64,000 nucleotides of DNA from Haliclona indistincta. Taxonomy: Eukaryota; Porifera; Demospongiae; Haplosclerida; Chalinidae. Every line of letters starts with the position of its first letter. Within the stretch, counting starts at the first letter, position 1. Below the pieces are notes generated by a model. It was not told the origin of the DNA, ran no database searches, and saw only the letters and a list, made by a program, of their open reading frames with translations. A program made the translations under genes and the position numbers. Location of the stretch: contig OZ024783.1 of assembly GCA_964017065.1 (NCBI GenBank), positions 5,885,572-5,949,571 of the forward strand, in the 5' to 3' direction. This document shows, piece by piece, positions 1 through 12,540 of the stretch.

Positions 1-60
1 AGCAGCAGTCACAGTCAGCAAGGTCTTCACAGGAAGATTTAGCAATTAAACTAATAAAAG

Positions 61-126
61 TAATGCTACCTCCCTAAATTAACTGCTTTCTATAGTTGTA
101 GTTAATTTAACAGGGAGGTAGCATTA
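61..126. repeat. short inverted repeat (hairpin)
   Basis: The two arms begin and end with TAATGCTACCTCCCT and its complement, then continue into AAATTAACT / AGTTAATTT around a short AT-rich loop. This looks like a small foldback element or solo hairpin. I see no target-site duplication. Confidence 0.6.
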
Positions 127-1588
127 CACTGCTATTGTTACAGTCCTTTTTATTTTAAATCTTGTTTACTTACCTAAGTTCACATCTTGTTTCCATACTT
201 TTTCGATACATGTACCAACCCTAAATCTTTTGCGTTAAAATGTTTTTATTACTTGTACTAATCAAACACAGTGCCGTCAAAACTGTACTACAATTAATAG
301 CCTCCGTCTATCAACTTGCTGCTGTTGAAAACCAGCACCAAGACACACGGCCAGAGAGACAAAAGAAAATGTTAACATTGTCAGCAACTAACTAGCTGGG
401 ACTACTACAAAACCTCACCCAGGACCCACTGGCAATTAAGAATTTGCTACATACACGGCAGTTGTCTAACTTGTCTACCGGCTATGGTGAGCGAACGACT
501 AGTGGTAGATAGCTGCTACTGAGCTACACATACACATGTAGTTATCTGTAGTTATCTGTACACATGTATAGTTCGTATTTTTCTCCCACTGGTATGCAGC
601 AGTTCACCACATCTAGTACGAGTACTGTTTTCTAGCAAACTAGTCTAATGGTACCAGCAGCAACCGCTAACAACTGATCAAACGGTACCAACCCAACTAC
701 CGCTGTACCCTGCTACACGGTGTGTACAGCTACCAGTGTACCCCTTAACGTAAGTTCTGTTTCTGTCTGGTTCAGCATCTTATATCTTTACCTACAGATG
801 CTGTCAGCTACTACCCTCTGCTACTGGCTATACTCTCTGCTCCTGACTCGCTACCTATACGTTGTCTACTCAAGACCTATGGTACCAGTAATTTATAGTT
901 GTGTGGTGTTGTTGAATTGCTGTTACATTGATGTATGTTAGCTAGTGTAGCCTCAAAACCTTAGGATGAACATTGTGTAGGATAGGTAGTGTAGTGCAAG
1001 CCTTAGCCAAGTAGATAGGTAGATAGATAGCTAGCTAGGGTAGTGTAGTCAAAGCTTTAGGTATAGATAGCTATCAAGAGAGAATGACCCAGTGCCTGGA
1101 CAAGATCACCAACAACCCAATCACATGAATTATCAAACATCCATCACAATTCTTCATTCTCAACAATTAAGCAAGCAATCACTAGCTACTACCATCATCA
1201 GCAGCAGTTCACACACTGTCTCATTCCCTATCATATGGAACCAGTGTATGAGGTCAGTGCCACATCACTGTATGTTAGCAGCATTGATCACTCAATCCAC
1301 TACAGGGTCCAGTGCCCGGTGTATATATACTCCTAACATCAAGGCAGTGAAACACACAATGTGAATCACTCAACTCAAATTTCTGAGTTACATGTACACT
1401 TTTACACTGACACTTTCATAAACCATAGTGTAAAGCATAAAAAAGGACTAGAAGTTTTCCTTTTGCATGCATGCACTACTGAATAGCTGCATATACGTAC
1501 TAGTGGAGCATACACTCCAGACTAGTGGAGCTCTCACCCACTGCAACTAAATTTGTGGGTGTGGCTAATTATCATCAAATTATGCAAA
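127..1588. other. intergenic, no gene recognised
   Basis: Short open frames here (for example 720-941 and 1092-1364) have no recognisable domain, no consistent splice pattern and low-complexity composition. The last part, just before 1589, should contain the promoter and 5' UTR of the pyridoxal kinase gene, but I see no clear core promoter element. Confidence 0.5.
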
Positions 1589-2306
1589 ATGGCTGACACT
1601 GTAGATTCAACTCGTGGTAGAGTTCTGTCAATCCAGAGCCACGTCGTACACGGTCACGTGGGGAACACGGCTGCTGCCTTCCCGCTGCAAGTAAGGAAGT
1701 AGTTATTAAAGCTGTAGTTGCATTATTATAATAAATATGCCGCAACTATAAAGTACTAGCCATATTTCTTACACATTTCTACTTTCCAGTTGCTTGGATA
1801 CGAGGTCAACATCATCAACAGCGTACAGTTCTCAAATCACACAGGTGCGCGTGAGTGAGTGTAAGATGTTTCAAGTGTCACACGAGTGCAGTAGGTTACA
1901 AGCACTTCAAAGGTCAAGTACTAAACGCCAGTGACCTTCAAGAGATTGTCTCTGGATTGAGAGACAATAATCTACTATGTAACTACACTCATCTACTCAC
2001 AGGTAAAGTGATATGTGAATTTCTGCGTACAAAGTGGTGTACAAAATTGTTCTTTATTTGTATGTCAGGTTATGTTGGGTCACCGTCATTTCTTCGAGAG
2101 GTCCAGCATTTAGCCGAGGAGCTCAAACAGTTGTCTCCCAATCTTGTGTTTGGTGAGAAAAGCAGATGCACGAATTTATAATGTAGTCAACTTCATGTCA
2201 GTTGAGATATGTGAAACAGGCTTCACTGCATGCATGGTAATCATATTCGTAATCAGCTGATTTGTGTTCCAAATTGAATTTGTTGTTGTGTTGATTAGCT
2301 CGCTCT

Positions 2307-2374
<68 letters not shown>

Positions 2375-2418
2375 CTCTCTTTCTCTCTCTTCTCTCTCTC
2401 TATCACTCTCATCTCTCT

Positions 2419-2449
<31 letters not shown>

Positions 2450-2477
2450 TTCTCTCTCTTCTCTCTCTCTATCACTC

Positions 2478-2535
<58 letters not shown>

Positions 2536-3947
2536 GTTTGTGATCCTGTTCTAGGAGACGATGGAAAATTGGTGAGTGTTAGCAAAGAAAAGGAGGGAGA
2601 GAGAGAGAACTAGAGTGTGTGTTGTTTATATCTTCTTCTACTAGTATGTTCCTAGTGAGTTGGTGGATATCTATCGTGAGAATCTATTGCCTGTTGCTGA
2701 CATTATTACACCTAATCAGTTTGAAGCTGAGTGAGTTCTGCAGAATCTGCACACATTCACAATTGTACTCTCACTCACTCACTCACTCACTCACTCACTC
2801 ACTCACTCACTCACTCACTCACTCACCCACTCACTCACTCACTCACATACTCACTCACTCACTCACTCACTCACTCACTCACTCACTCACTCACTCACTC
2901 ACTCACTCACTCACATACTCACTCACTCACTCACTCACTCACTCACTCACTCACTCACTCACTCACTCACTCACTCACACACTCACTCACTCACTCACAC
3001 ACTCACACACTCACTCACTTACGCACTCACTTACACACTCACTTACACCCTCACTCACTCACTCATTCACTCACTCACTCACTCACTCACTCACTGTACA
3101 CACTCACTCACTCTTTTGCCTACTCACTCACTCGCTTAATATTTTGTTATTTTGTACACTAGACTACTGAGTGGGATCAAGATTGATTCTGAAGAAGCTG
3201 CTCTAAAGGTACTGTGAAGATGTGCTCATTCAACTCTTACTGTGCCTCATTGATACAGGCAATCAAAGTGTTGTTATCAAAAGGTCCGAAAGTAGTTGTC
3301 ATTACGAGTCTTGAGCTAGACTATCACGACAAACTGGTGCTCTTAGCAGCCAGCAAGAAAGGTTATGAACCATGAATAATCACTGTGTGCTATGTAAACC
3401 ACTAAAACAACTCACATATAGAATTACTTCTGGATGAAAGTTTATGTAGCTGCATTAGTAAGCATGAAAGTCGCTTGTCAAGCCCTATAGCTATATGTAC
3501 TAAAGAAGGAGCTTAGGAAATGTCTATGCTTGTTTTTGTTTACGAATAATGGAGCTGAGAGATTAATAAGTAGTATTTTCTCTTTATTGTACAGGAGAGA
3601 ATGTTCGTTTGGTGATGCCCAAGCTACCAGCATCGTTCACTGGTACTGGCGATTTGTTTTCAGCATCTCTGCTGGCTTGGAGCGACCTTGAACTAAAGGT
3701 ATTTACATCTAGTGTCTTAGTACAGGTACAGTGGAAGGCCCCTTAGCAGACACCCTCATCCCTCTATAATGGACACTTGCTGAATCCTGAATATAACCCA
3801 CATAATGTATAATAAACCCCTGACAAGAGGACACCCTCTCTATAATGGACAATTTTTGTTGGTCATATACATGTTTATGTTTGTCCATGCTTGCGTATGT
3901 GTGGGCGAATGACTATCTTGTTGAAAGCAGCAAAAGGCTTTTTTTGC

Positions 3948-4028
<81 letters not shown>

Positions 4029-4555
4029 AAACTGCAAAGATCAATGTTTAGAATTACTAATGTTTTGAATTGCAAAATTAATAATGTTTATTCTAAACGT
4101 GTTTATTTTGGCTACAGGTTGCTTGTGAGAAGAGTGTCTCTACAATGCATTGTATACTGAAAAGAACTCTTGAACAAGCAATGAGTGAGTTCCTCCACAT
4201 TCAGTGTTTGCCTCTGAATTTATTCAGTGACTGTATGGAGGGAACATGTACATGCACAGTGAATTGCTTTATTAGAACATTTTAATTGCAGTGTGCAGTA
4301 CACTTGAATCTTGCCTATGCACGACGTCGCATGCAACTACTTACAAATGCTGTTTCCATAGTTACTTATTGTACACACACTCCTGTGTGTGTTTCACTGC
4401 TATCTCTGTCACACACAGAGCAGTCAGGAGGACAGACACCTAGTGTGGAGCAGTTAGAGCTGAGACTAGTACAGAGTAGACACGATATTGAGAATCCACC
4501 TGACATTCACGGACTTACCAGTAATGGACGGTGTCATGTAATGAAAATGTCGTAG
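1589..4555 (+). CDS. PDXK: pyridoxal kinase, 11 exons
   Basis: Makes pyridoxal 5'-phosphate from pyridoxal and ATP in the cytosol (vitamin B6 salvage; ribokinase-like fold). Exons by GT-AG and frame: 1589-1690, 1790-1844, 1895-2002, 2069-2152, 2537-2571, 2645-2730, 3163-3208, 3259-3361, 3595-3698, 4118-4184, 4419-4555. The joined frame has no stop and gives 308 residues, close to the animal PDXK length of about 312. The N-terminus carries [15 protein letters not shown]. Next come [20 protein letters not shown] and [13 protein letters not shown], all family signatures. The anion-hole and catalytic GTGD is at about residues 223-226. The C-terminus matches the [15 protein letters not shown] ending of animal PDXK. 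The start is the second ATG: the one at 1582 is out of frame and soon stops. Introns 4 and 6 contain very long microsatellites. The downstream neighbour is an unrelated transposon block. Confidence 0.95.
2299..2532. repeat. (CT)n microsatellite in PDXK intron 4
   Basis: Nearly uninterrupted CT dinucleotides fill the intron up to the acceptor of exon 5 (AG at 2535-2536). They form an unusually long polypyrimidine tract. Open frames through it are artefacts of the repeat. Confidence 0.95.
2769..3133. repeat. (CACT)n microsatellite in PDXK intron 6
   Basis: About 360 bases of CACT tetranucleotide with occasional CATA, CACC and CACA variants. It produces spurious THSL-type open frames on + that are not genes. 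Confidence 0.95.
3950..4026. repeat. (TG)n microsatellite in PDXK intron 9
   Basis: Pure TG dinucleotide run of about 77 bases between exons 9 and 10. Confidence 0.95.
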
Positions 4556-4869
4556 CAAATTATTTTTATTTATTTTTGTTCTCAATTGCTTTAAAATGAA
4601 AATTGCGACTATAGTTATTTGGATCATTGTGTTCCAGTTTGTAAAATATTAAAAATAACCTAAAGGATCATAATTATTGCTAGCTATGATTTGTTCTTCA
4701 CAGTATGTGGTGCATCTGCCTCTGTAAGTTTGAGAATAACTTGTTTACAGGTCGGAAGGGAACTGTTATGTATTAATAATACTTGTTATAGTGAATAAGC
4801 ACTGATAATAATAAGCTGTATTCACATTATGCATGCACAATAATTATTATTTTGACTGTATTCACTCTA

Positions 4870-5860
4870 GACCCCTTGGGCGCTAGACCTTACAGCTGAC
4901 CGCAATAATTTCATCTTCGTGCCACGCCTTCGTCCGCGCACGCACTCATCTCTTGGGGGCTCTATAAAAGGGGAGTATGGAAAAGAAGGAAACGGAAAAC
5001 TGAAACGGACGGCGGAAATGGAAACGGACGACGGAAAATGGGCGTGGTCTCGCACTCAAGACCCCAAAACGCTTAGCAAGGGCCGAAGGCCCGGGTTAGG
5101 ACGACCCTCCCGACGATCCTTAGGCTTACCAAGGGCCGAAGGCCCGGGTTAGGATACCCTCCCGACTTTGCACAGTTAGCGGCGAAGGTTTTAGGGTCTT
5201 GGGTTTGGGTTTAGTTTTTGGGGTGTTGAGTGCGAGACCACGCCCATTTTCCGTCGTCCGTTTCCGTTTTCGCCGTCCGTTTCAGTTTTCCGTTTCCTTC
5301 TTTTCCATACACCCCTGAGAAACGAGGCTAGAGAAACAGATAGCTCGACGTTTTATCGAAGGTAATGTGCTGTTTCTGAGGCTTACCGTTGATAAAACGG
5401 GCGCTGGAAGTCGCGAGTGTGAGTTTTGACTCCAATCAAGTTGCGCTTGTCAGTGCTTTTCCGAGCTTGTCTCCGCTTGGCAACTCATAAAAATTGTGTT
5501 CCAAGCTCAAGTTTTCTTGACGGTCTTTGTTGTAATGTACTCGCCGAGATGTCGCGGTATTAGGTGTTTTCTATTCGAATGATAACTCAGACAACTCTGT
5601 TTCAAATCTGTACACTAGAAAGTACACCGGCGCTGAATAATAACGGTACTAAAACAGGTGGTCCATTATTAACACTAGTTAGGAACTAAAGATTAGCACA
5701 GAACAACACCAGGTACAATGATTAACACAAATTAGTAGCTAGTGCACAAACAACTAGTCAACAGAGTTCACCACATTTGTAGCAAAAGTGTACCAGCAGG
5801 ACTCAAAAATGGTGGTTTATGATAGAATTATTGCGGTCAAGTATTAGCGCCCAACCGGTC
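4870..5860. mobile_element. about 1-kb TA-flanked non-autonomous DNA element with inner foldback
   Basis: The ends are imperfect inverted repeats: GACC-CTTGGGCGCTA and TGACCGCAATAATT at the left are mirrored by the complement ending at 5860. Both ends abut TA (4868-4869 and 5861-5862), as for Tc1/mariner-like insertions. Inside is a second inverted repeat, arms about 4971-5085 and 5212-5315, built from purine-rich repeats (GGAAACGGA). Its core contains a tandemly repeated AGGGCCGAAGGCCCGGG hairpin and a GGGTTTGGGTTTAG stretch. No transposase is seen. Confidence 0.55.
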
Positions 5861-7167
5861 TATAACTAGTAACGCACATACATGTACGCTGTACATGCAC
5901 ACCGAGGCACATGTATTTATCCGTAATGTTTTGCATGAACAATTAGTTTCGTTCCATAATCCATTTCATGTCCGTCGATGGCTGTCTCAGTGACGTACGA
6001 TGAAATTGAGGAAATAGACGATGAACGACAGGCTGCTATACCATTACTCCAGTCTCATAGCATACAAGTAAGTGAAGGATCGACAGAGGGCGATGCCCGA
6101 TCTCAGCAAGTCGTGCACGACAGGGAGTCTGCTGCAACAACCACAAGCACAGCTGCCCCAGCGCAGAATGCTGGAGACCGTGGCAACGAAGTGTACTCTA
6201 AAAGCAGGAAGACCGTTAGATTGTTTGCCTGGGCTATGACTATCTTGATGTTTCTTCTTGTGTTTTCTACTCTTGTTGCAAGCAAGGTTGCTCTCACAAC
6301 AATGCTTGCTCGCCTTCGTTCAATGTCTCAATTTGGCAATAGTACCGAATCAGACTGGTGATCTCGCCGATATGAAAACTGCTGTTCGTTTATACTGGCA
6401 ATTGCTTCTCATCGTTGCAATTCCGAACATCATTACCTTTGTGCGTGCAGTTTTCAACGGATTGATTGGAGGAAAATCTTCAAGTCAGCCTCGCCCAGTT
6501 TGCTCTGCTATCATCGGGGTAAGTCTTGTTTCAGTGCAAACATTGATATGTACAATGCACCTTACATTGTATTAAATTTAACTTTTACATTCTACAGGGC
6601 TGCATTTTAGCTATATTCGAAGCTTTCTTTGAATCAGCACTCCTCTTTTGTGGATGGATCCTACTTCCTCCCGTGATAACAATCTTCTTCATGAATGGTA
6701 TGATTTTGATGCCAGCAGTTATACAACTGAAATATGAAAAAATTGAGAATGGGAAGGAAAAAGAGACGCAAATTTCACTTGTACAATTCATCAAACTCTG
6801 CAAAGTTTTAGGAATGCTACTTCAGGTTGTCGGAATAGTACTGGTTTATGTATTCATCGGTTTGGAAATAGAAGAAAATGCATCAGCTCTTTCGTGGATC
6901 TGTTTAGTAGGGACTCTAGTGTGTACTCTTTCACTGTCTGCAATATGGACCAACAAAATTCAGCGACTTCTTACAACTGCAAATCTTGATTCCATAAGTG
7001 TTGAGTATGAGGAATATGCTAAGAAAACTAACTATGATCTATCTGCAAGATGGATAGCAAGTGAGTAATGCCAGCTGTATACACTGAGACTCTTGTGGTA
7101 TAATGGTATACATTTGTTGTTTAAATAGTCTTGGTCCCTTGAGGCCTTGAAGTCTCTGAGAGAACCC

Positions 7168-7811
7168 ATATGAATATTAATGAGTTAAATTCTTTTGTTT
7201 GTAACTTTTGACAGGAACTACTACAGAGTACAATACTTGTTATGGAGCATGCTGACGTGCGTCCATGCTTCACTAGCGACTTTCAACAAGATCTGCAAAC
7301 CGAGAAGTGCGCGCGATCTCTGGAACGCTGTAGCAATTTTTCGAACCAAATTTCTCGACGTGCAGCAATAGCACGTCTACAATAAAGCGCTGTACTTCAA
7401 GCCAAGGACACTGCCGAGGGCATGACGAGGCCTTTTTTGAATTTTGCTCTTGTAGATTTTTTATGAATTCTAAAGCGCGGGTCACTAGCAAACATTCTTC
7501 GTTCGTCGACGATAACTCAGGACTCGAGAAAAAAAAAGCGAAAAAAGGCCTCGTCATGCCCTCGGCAGTGTCCTTGGCTTGAAGTACAGCGCTTTATTGT
7601 AGACGTGCTATTGCTGCACGTCGAGAAATTTGGTTCGAAAAATTGCTACAGCGTTCCAGAGATCGCGCGCACTTCTCGGTTTGCAGATCTTGTTGAAAGT
7701 CGCTAGTGAAGCATGGACGCACGTCAGCATGCTCCATAACAAGTATTGTACTCTGTAATAGTTTCTGTCAAAAGTTACAAACAAAAGAATTTAACTTATT
7801 AATATTCATAT
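7168..7811. mobile_element. foldback element with about 270-bp arms
   Basis: Left arm 7168-7437 and right arm 7541-7811 are near-perfect reverse complements around a loop of about 100 bases. It lies in the large intron of CHS-A. The outer end reads ATATGAATATTAATGAG. A diverged arm of the same family occurs from about 9042. No coding capacity is evident: the minus frame at 7273-7557 simply runs across the palindrome. Confidence 0.8.
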
Positions 7812-8000
7812 CGAAAGGTAACCCGCCACCTTAATGAGATTCATAACTTTAACTAGCTTTATTTTCTGTACAATGGTATTTTGTACAGGCGTGCTCCAGT
7901 ATACATTTTGTTTTGTCTATCGATAAACATCGATTATAGGAAGTTTCAGTCACGAAGTATTAGCTAACGTGGACCTGTGAGCAGGCCCATTAAAGACCGG

Positions 8001-8274
8001 TCTGTGGCAGTTATCTCCAGTTTGGCTTGCTTGCTCCAGAAAGTACTTCGTTTACAGCTTACAAATTCCAGCGAGCACAGACGTATAGAGCAATTTTTCA
8101 ATACTCCTTTGCTAACGATGCAAAACAGCAAGCCTAACCACAAAATATTGTTTAAGAAAATCTAGATCGTTTTCAGAAATTCGCTCTATACATCTGTGGC
8201 CAAGATGCTGCTGCATGCTACTGCGCTTGAAGTGCGTCGATCTATTGCTCGACAGTCGAGATAACTGCCACAGA
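8001..8274. mobile_element. short MITE-like element with 17-bp TIRs
   Basis: The termini are TCTGTGGCAGTTATCTC and its exact complement. The interior has no recognisable protein. No target-site duplication is obvious, so the class is unknown. Confidence 0.55.
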
Positions 8275-8374
8275 CTCTTCATGTACTATCTTTGCCATAT
8301 TGCTATGTAAATCGCCGTAGTTATAAAGTAGTTGTTAGAAAAATGCACATTGCGTGGGTGTTGAATATTAACTA

Positions 8375-9017
8375 GGTGCACCGCCAGGGGGGTACGACAA
8401 GCTAATTTATTCTGACGTAATACTGACGTTGATGCACGTAGGGTGAACCAAAATACATTGCGACTTTCCTGGTCAGCTACGTCTTTAGAAGACAATTTGA
8501 ACGGTAAGTATGTTGCGAAATGGATACTACTACCCAAGAGCTTTCGTTTAAGCTACCTTACCCCACCCTTACCTCTTTTAGTTTTTGCAGTACAGAGAGA
8601 TGAAGATAGAGAATTGGTTGGCAAAACTATTCACCCAAGAAAGCACCAACGTGGTCAAAACAGCATTACTATCATTCTTGAGCATCATTCGTTTAATATT
8701 GTAAAGAAATTTCGGCTGTAGCTCACAAACTCTGGCTGCAATACGCACAAATGTTGTCCGATCACTGTAACAACAGAAAACTTGTTTCAGCTATTTTCAT
8801 TAGATTGTTCTGGAATATTACTTGCCTTGACCTGGAGTGTAAACAATGCACACTTGAGCTCGATATCATGTACTATAGTGCGATGGCAAACTGTTTAAAC
8901 TGTCCTGCATATAATTATTCCAAAGCCTTACATTCCTACATTCCTTATTGTAGTGGGCGTGTCGTATGTCAGCAATACGTCATATTAAATTAGCTTGTCG
9001 TACCCCCCTGGTGCACC
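8375..9017. mobile_element. non-autonomous element with GGTGCACC termini
   Basis: Terminal inverted repeats of about 35 bp begin GGTGCACC(G/A)CCAGGGGGG and continue through TACGACAAGCTAAT. It is nested between pieces of the foldback family, since GGTAACCCGCCACCTTAA occurs before it and, inverted, after it. Interior frames at 8443-8721 and 8751-8993 match nothing I recognise. Confidence 0.6.
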
Positions 9018-9022
9018 ACCAC

Positions 9023-9400
9023 CTTAAGATGGCGGGTAACCTTTCGATATGAATATTAATGAGCCAAATTCTTTCGCATGTTGACGTGCGTCCCTGCTCT
9101 GCCAGCGACTTTCAGCGAAATGTATAAAGCGCGAAGTGAACCCGATCCCTGAAACGATGTAGCAATTTTTCGCACCAGATTTCTCGACGTGTAGCGGTAG
9201 CAGGTCTATAAGAAACTAGAAGCTTCAAGCCAAGGACGTTACCGAGGGCTGGACCGAGCGTTTTTTCGCTATTATCCTCGTGTCGCAAGTTATCGTCGAT
9301 GAACGGAAAGTTTTGTGTAGTGACCCGCATTTTAACATTCATAAAATACCTATAGGAGCAAATTTTCAAAACGCTCGGTCCAGCCCTCCGCAATTAAGTT
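9023..9400. mobile_element. diverged second copy of the 7168 foldback family
   Basis: From about 9042 this repeats the left arm of the 7168 element (ATATGAATATTAATGAG, TGACGTGCGTCC, TTTCTCGACGTG) with many substitutions. It has its own inner inverted repeat GAGGGCTGGACCGAGCG. Confidence 0.6.
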
Positions 9401-9575
9401 GTTCAGCTACAAGTAGGTACTAGTGACTAAAATTGTTTTGCTACACAGCATGAAAAATCTTGTACAAAAATTCTGAATTTTATCTCCTCCATTGACATGT
9501 ATTTCGTTGTACTATGAGCCCCGCCCTTATAATGATATTCACAATGCGTAGGCGAAAGGGTACCCACCACCTTAA

Positions 9576-10031
9576 AGGCTTGTCTGCACTAGGGCTCTAA
9601 TGCGGTTCAATGGGCATTCGAAACCAGTTTAATCCTGTCCACACTACACGTCAATTTTGCAAAACTGAATCTATGTGAATCAATGCGCATTCGCCCCAAT
9701 GCACCTACGGAGGTGCGTTGAAGTGATTTTAAAACTGGAATGCATGTGGGTGTGGTCCCAAACTCATGACGTGTGGCTAGTACAGTGCTAAAGAAGAAAC
9801 CCCTGGTCCACACTCGGGAGAAGAAAGAGCGCAAAACACAGACCAACGATGGTACGTCGTAAGACCAGTTTCTGGCTGTTTAGCAAGCTGTTGCTTATGC
9901 CATATGACGCGATCGACACCAGCAAGTCGATCTAATGGTGACCAGTGTGGACATGCGGTAAGCAGATCGATGCACTTTGATCCGATCTTTAGCTAATGCG
10001 CATTGAACCAGTTCTGTAGTGTGGACGAGCC
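9576..10031. mobile_element. 456-bp non-autonomous element flanked by TTAA
   Basis: TTAA lies on both sides (9572-9575 and 10032-10035). The inverted termini are AGGCTTGTCTGCACT and the complement of GTGTGGACGAGCC, followed by a shared GGTTCAATG. The TTAA flanks recall piggyBac-type targets, but the left TTAA is also part of a neighbouring repeat, so this is tentative. Confidence 0.45.
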
Positions 10032-10474
10032 TTAATATTTCTTGCATAGAAATTCTATAACTATCAAGCCTACCTGAATTCTATATGCCTTGTGCATAAA
10101 CCCTATTAATGAGTTGGTAAAATATGTTGCCATACCTTGTGTGCTGCAATAGACAGTATTAATAATCATCATGGCCTAAATCAACATACCGTACTGGTGC
10201 ATTATTAGGCACAGCTCGCGTATGGGTGCATACTCGCTTGATTTCAAACCATATGATTTCAGCTACCAGCCTGGAATGTATTGCACAGAATTCCAAACAA
10301 GTAAGTTTTTCGCAGACTGCTGTGAATTGATGGCAGCCACAGGCGGGTTGACAGTTGCATGCTCCTTCTCACGTAATGGTTGATTTTTAGCTAGAACTTG
10401 CTGTGTGACAACTTCTAGGTGCATTCTATACAGGAAAAATTACACCAAGAGTATGTAGTTAAGAAGTATTGAAC

Positions 10475-10713
10475 CTGTGATACCCTCGTAGAAACACTGT
10501 GTACAAAGTAATGTGACTTCCTGTGTGGTTTCACATGAGATTAATCTTGTAAACCTAATTTTGATCTTGTAGTCTCCACTCATAATCTTACAATCGCCAT
10601 GTGGTCTCCGCTTGTATTCTAGGTATACTTGAAAATCTACGATGCTTTCTCACGTGCGATCTCACAGGAAGTCACGTTACTTTGTACACAGTGTTTCTAT
10701 GTGGGTATCACAG
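10475..10713. repeat. inverted repeat in CHS-A intron 2
   Basis: Arms of about 55 bp read CTGTGATACCC, GTAGAAACACTGTGTACAAAG and TGACTTCCTGTG, mirrored at the right. It is a foldback or MITE of unknown family. Confidence 0.55.
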
Positions 10714-11770
10714 ATTCGGCACTCTTCTTACTAATAATACTCTTGATTGCACAAGTCCAAATAATTATAGGTCAGACAATGGCGGCGAAAAAATTTTGGG
10801 TCACTATATTAATTTTCATGAACACAATTAATTATAGCATGCATCCTATAACTCATGAATATCAATCAGAACTATAATTGTAACTAGTTGAAGAACCGTT
10901 GGAAGTGAATTATTGGTGAGGGGTGTGGTTGAGATTATGATGCAGCACGAGGTAATTCTCGTATTTCATGAGCTGATGGAGATATTACTGGTTTGTAGCA
11001 CGACAGCCTTCCGCTATTACTGCCCAGGAGACTTTTCTTGAGGTTTAACCAGTCTCCACCCACAGTGCTATATTTCTTGCCGTATGCACATACCATGCAA
11101 ATTTTAGAACAGGCGTTGCCTTTGATACGCGCCTACACAGATGTGCTACATTAGGAGCTAAAGCATAAAAATAATGAATAACTGAACTAAATAATATTTG
11201 CGCCTTAACGCTATTGCTGTGTTCTGAATTTCTATCATCTAGCTGGCACAATGCACTAGAAACTTAGCACCAATAAATCATCAGTAGTCAATGCTTTATT
11301 TTCTTCAATTATTTTTTATAGATTTGATTGGATCATTTGTGAGATTAGTAATCTATCCTTTTGCATCGTATGTTTGTTTTCGGTTCACTTATAAACTGAG
11401 TGGATCTGACATAGCAATTGATCCTTGGTACCTATATCAAAATATTTCAATACAAGAGGTCTTCGAATGGACACCTGAAGATGTACCAATGTTTACTATT
11501 CACATTTCTTGTGGCTTCTTGGCCTACTTCTTTTCTTGGATAGCCTGCTTTATGACTCTACACCGAAGTGGGTTAGTATTTCCGACTCTGGCAGCAACTC
11601 CTGTATCGGTCGTGGTGTTTGTCTGTATGGCTTACTTCAAGACGGACATAGGATTTAAAATGGATATGATCTTCCAAGCTGACCCAAAACACCTCTGGCT
11701 AATGTTGGCTTTAGCATTTTCTGCATTCTTGTGGATAGGGCAGATTATGATCACTGCATATCCAATGTGG

Positions 11771-12540
11771 TCTGCTCTCTGGCATTGCCCTGTCTTTGCT
11801 GTAGCAATGAGATTGCTCGAAATTGTTGCTAAAGTGACGAACGGTGAAATTGAATTTCGTCATCTTCGCTTTCTTCTTCTTCTTCAGCACACCTAGTGCC
11901 TTTACGCGAGCAGTGCTCAGTGGAAATAGTTCACTGCCATATTATAGTTGTCACTGCAAACAATACAAAGCAGATTTTGGTGTTATAAAGGATTTGATTG
12001 ATCCATCTGTTTGATTTTCTGTGGGAAAAATTGCTGTTGAAACATGCTTCTGCTTTACTAAACGCCTCTGTACATTCAGTATGCAGAATTGAGTACTGTG
12101 CCAAGTCTACATCACACTGTTTTCTATGATATAATGCATATGGAAATGGTGAAATACCCACTTTCGATTTGAATAAACACATGACTGTTAATAATGTGAA
12201 TGGCAAAATAAAACCTACAGTTACGGCGAGTTATGTTGGGACAAAAATCTCTTGAAAAATTGAAAAAAACACTTGAGTTTTGTGGGTATGGATGCTGCTG
12301 CAATGAGAATGTCTGTCTATCAGAGTATCCCTTTTCTTAATTCTTTCTTTCTTTCTCTCTCTTTCTTTCTTCAGCAAGCACCTTAACGCAAACAGTGCCC
12401 TTGCCAGTTCTCCTGGAAAATGGCGTTATTAGATAAACGACTGTATTAATTCGACAATAATTCAAAATCACAATCCATAGTAATGCTCGCACGAGGCAAT
12501 TTGTGTGAATACATACTCCTATTATTCCTGTTCTCAATAT
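11771..12540. mobile_element. diverged copies of the hairpin-ended repeat replacing the CHS-A catalytic exon
   Basis: The stretch starting TCTGCTCTCTGGCATTGCCC, with GAGATTGCTCGAAATTGTTG and the pyrimidine tract, matches the interior of the element at 13441-14676 with numerous differences. A second diverged piece (CAGTGCCC..AGTTCTCCTGG) lies around 12375-12530. It sits exactly where chitin synthase coding sequence ceases. Confidence 0.65.

Noticed and set aside
2176..3170. Long frames of RER/SLS and THSL repeats on both strands
   Set aside because: Artefacts of (CT)n and (CACT)n microsatellites inside PDXK introns.
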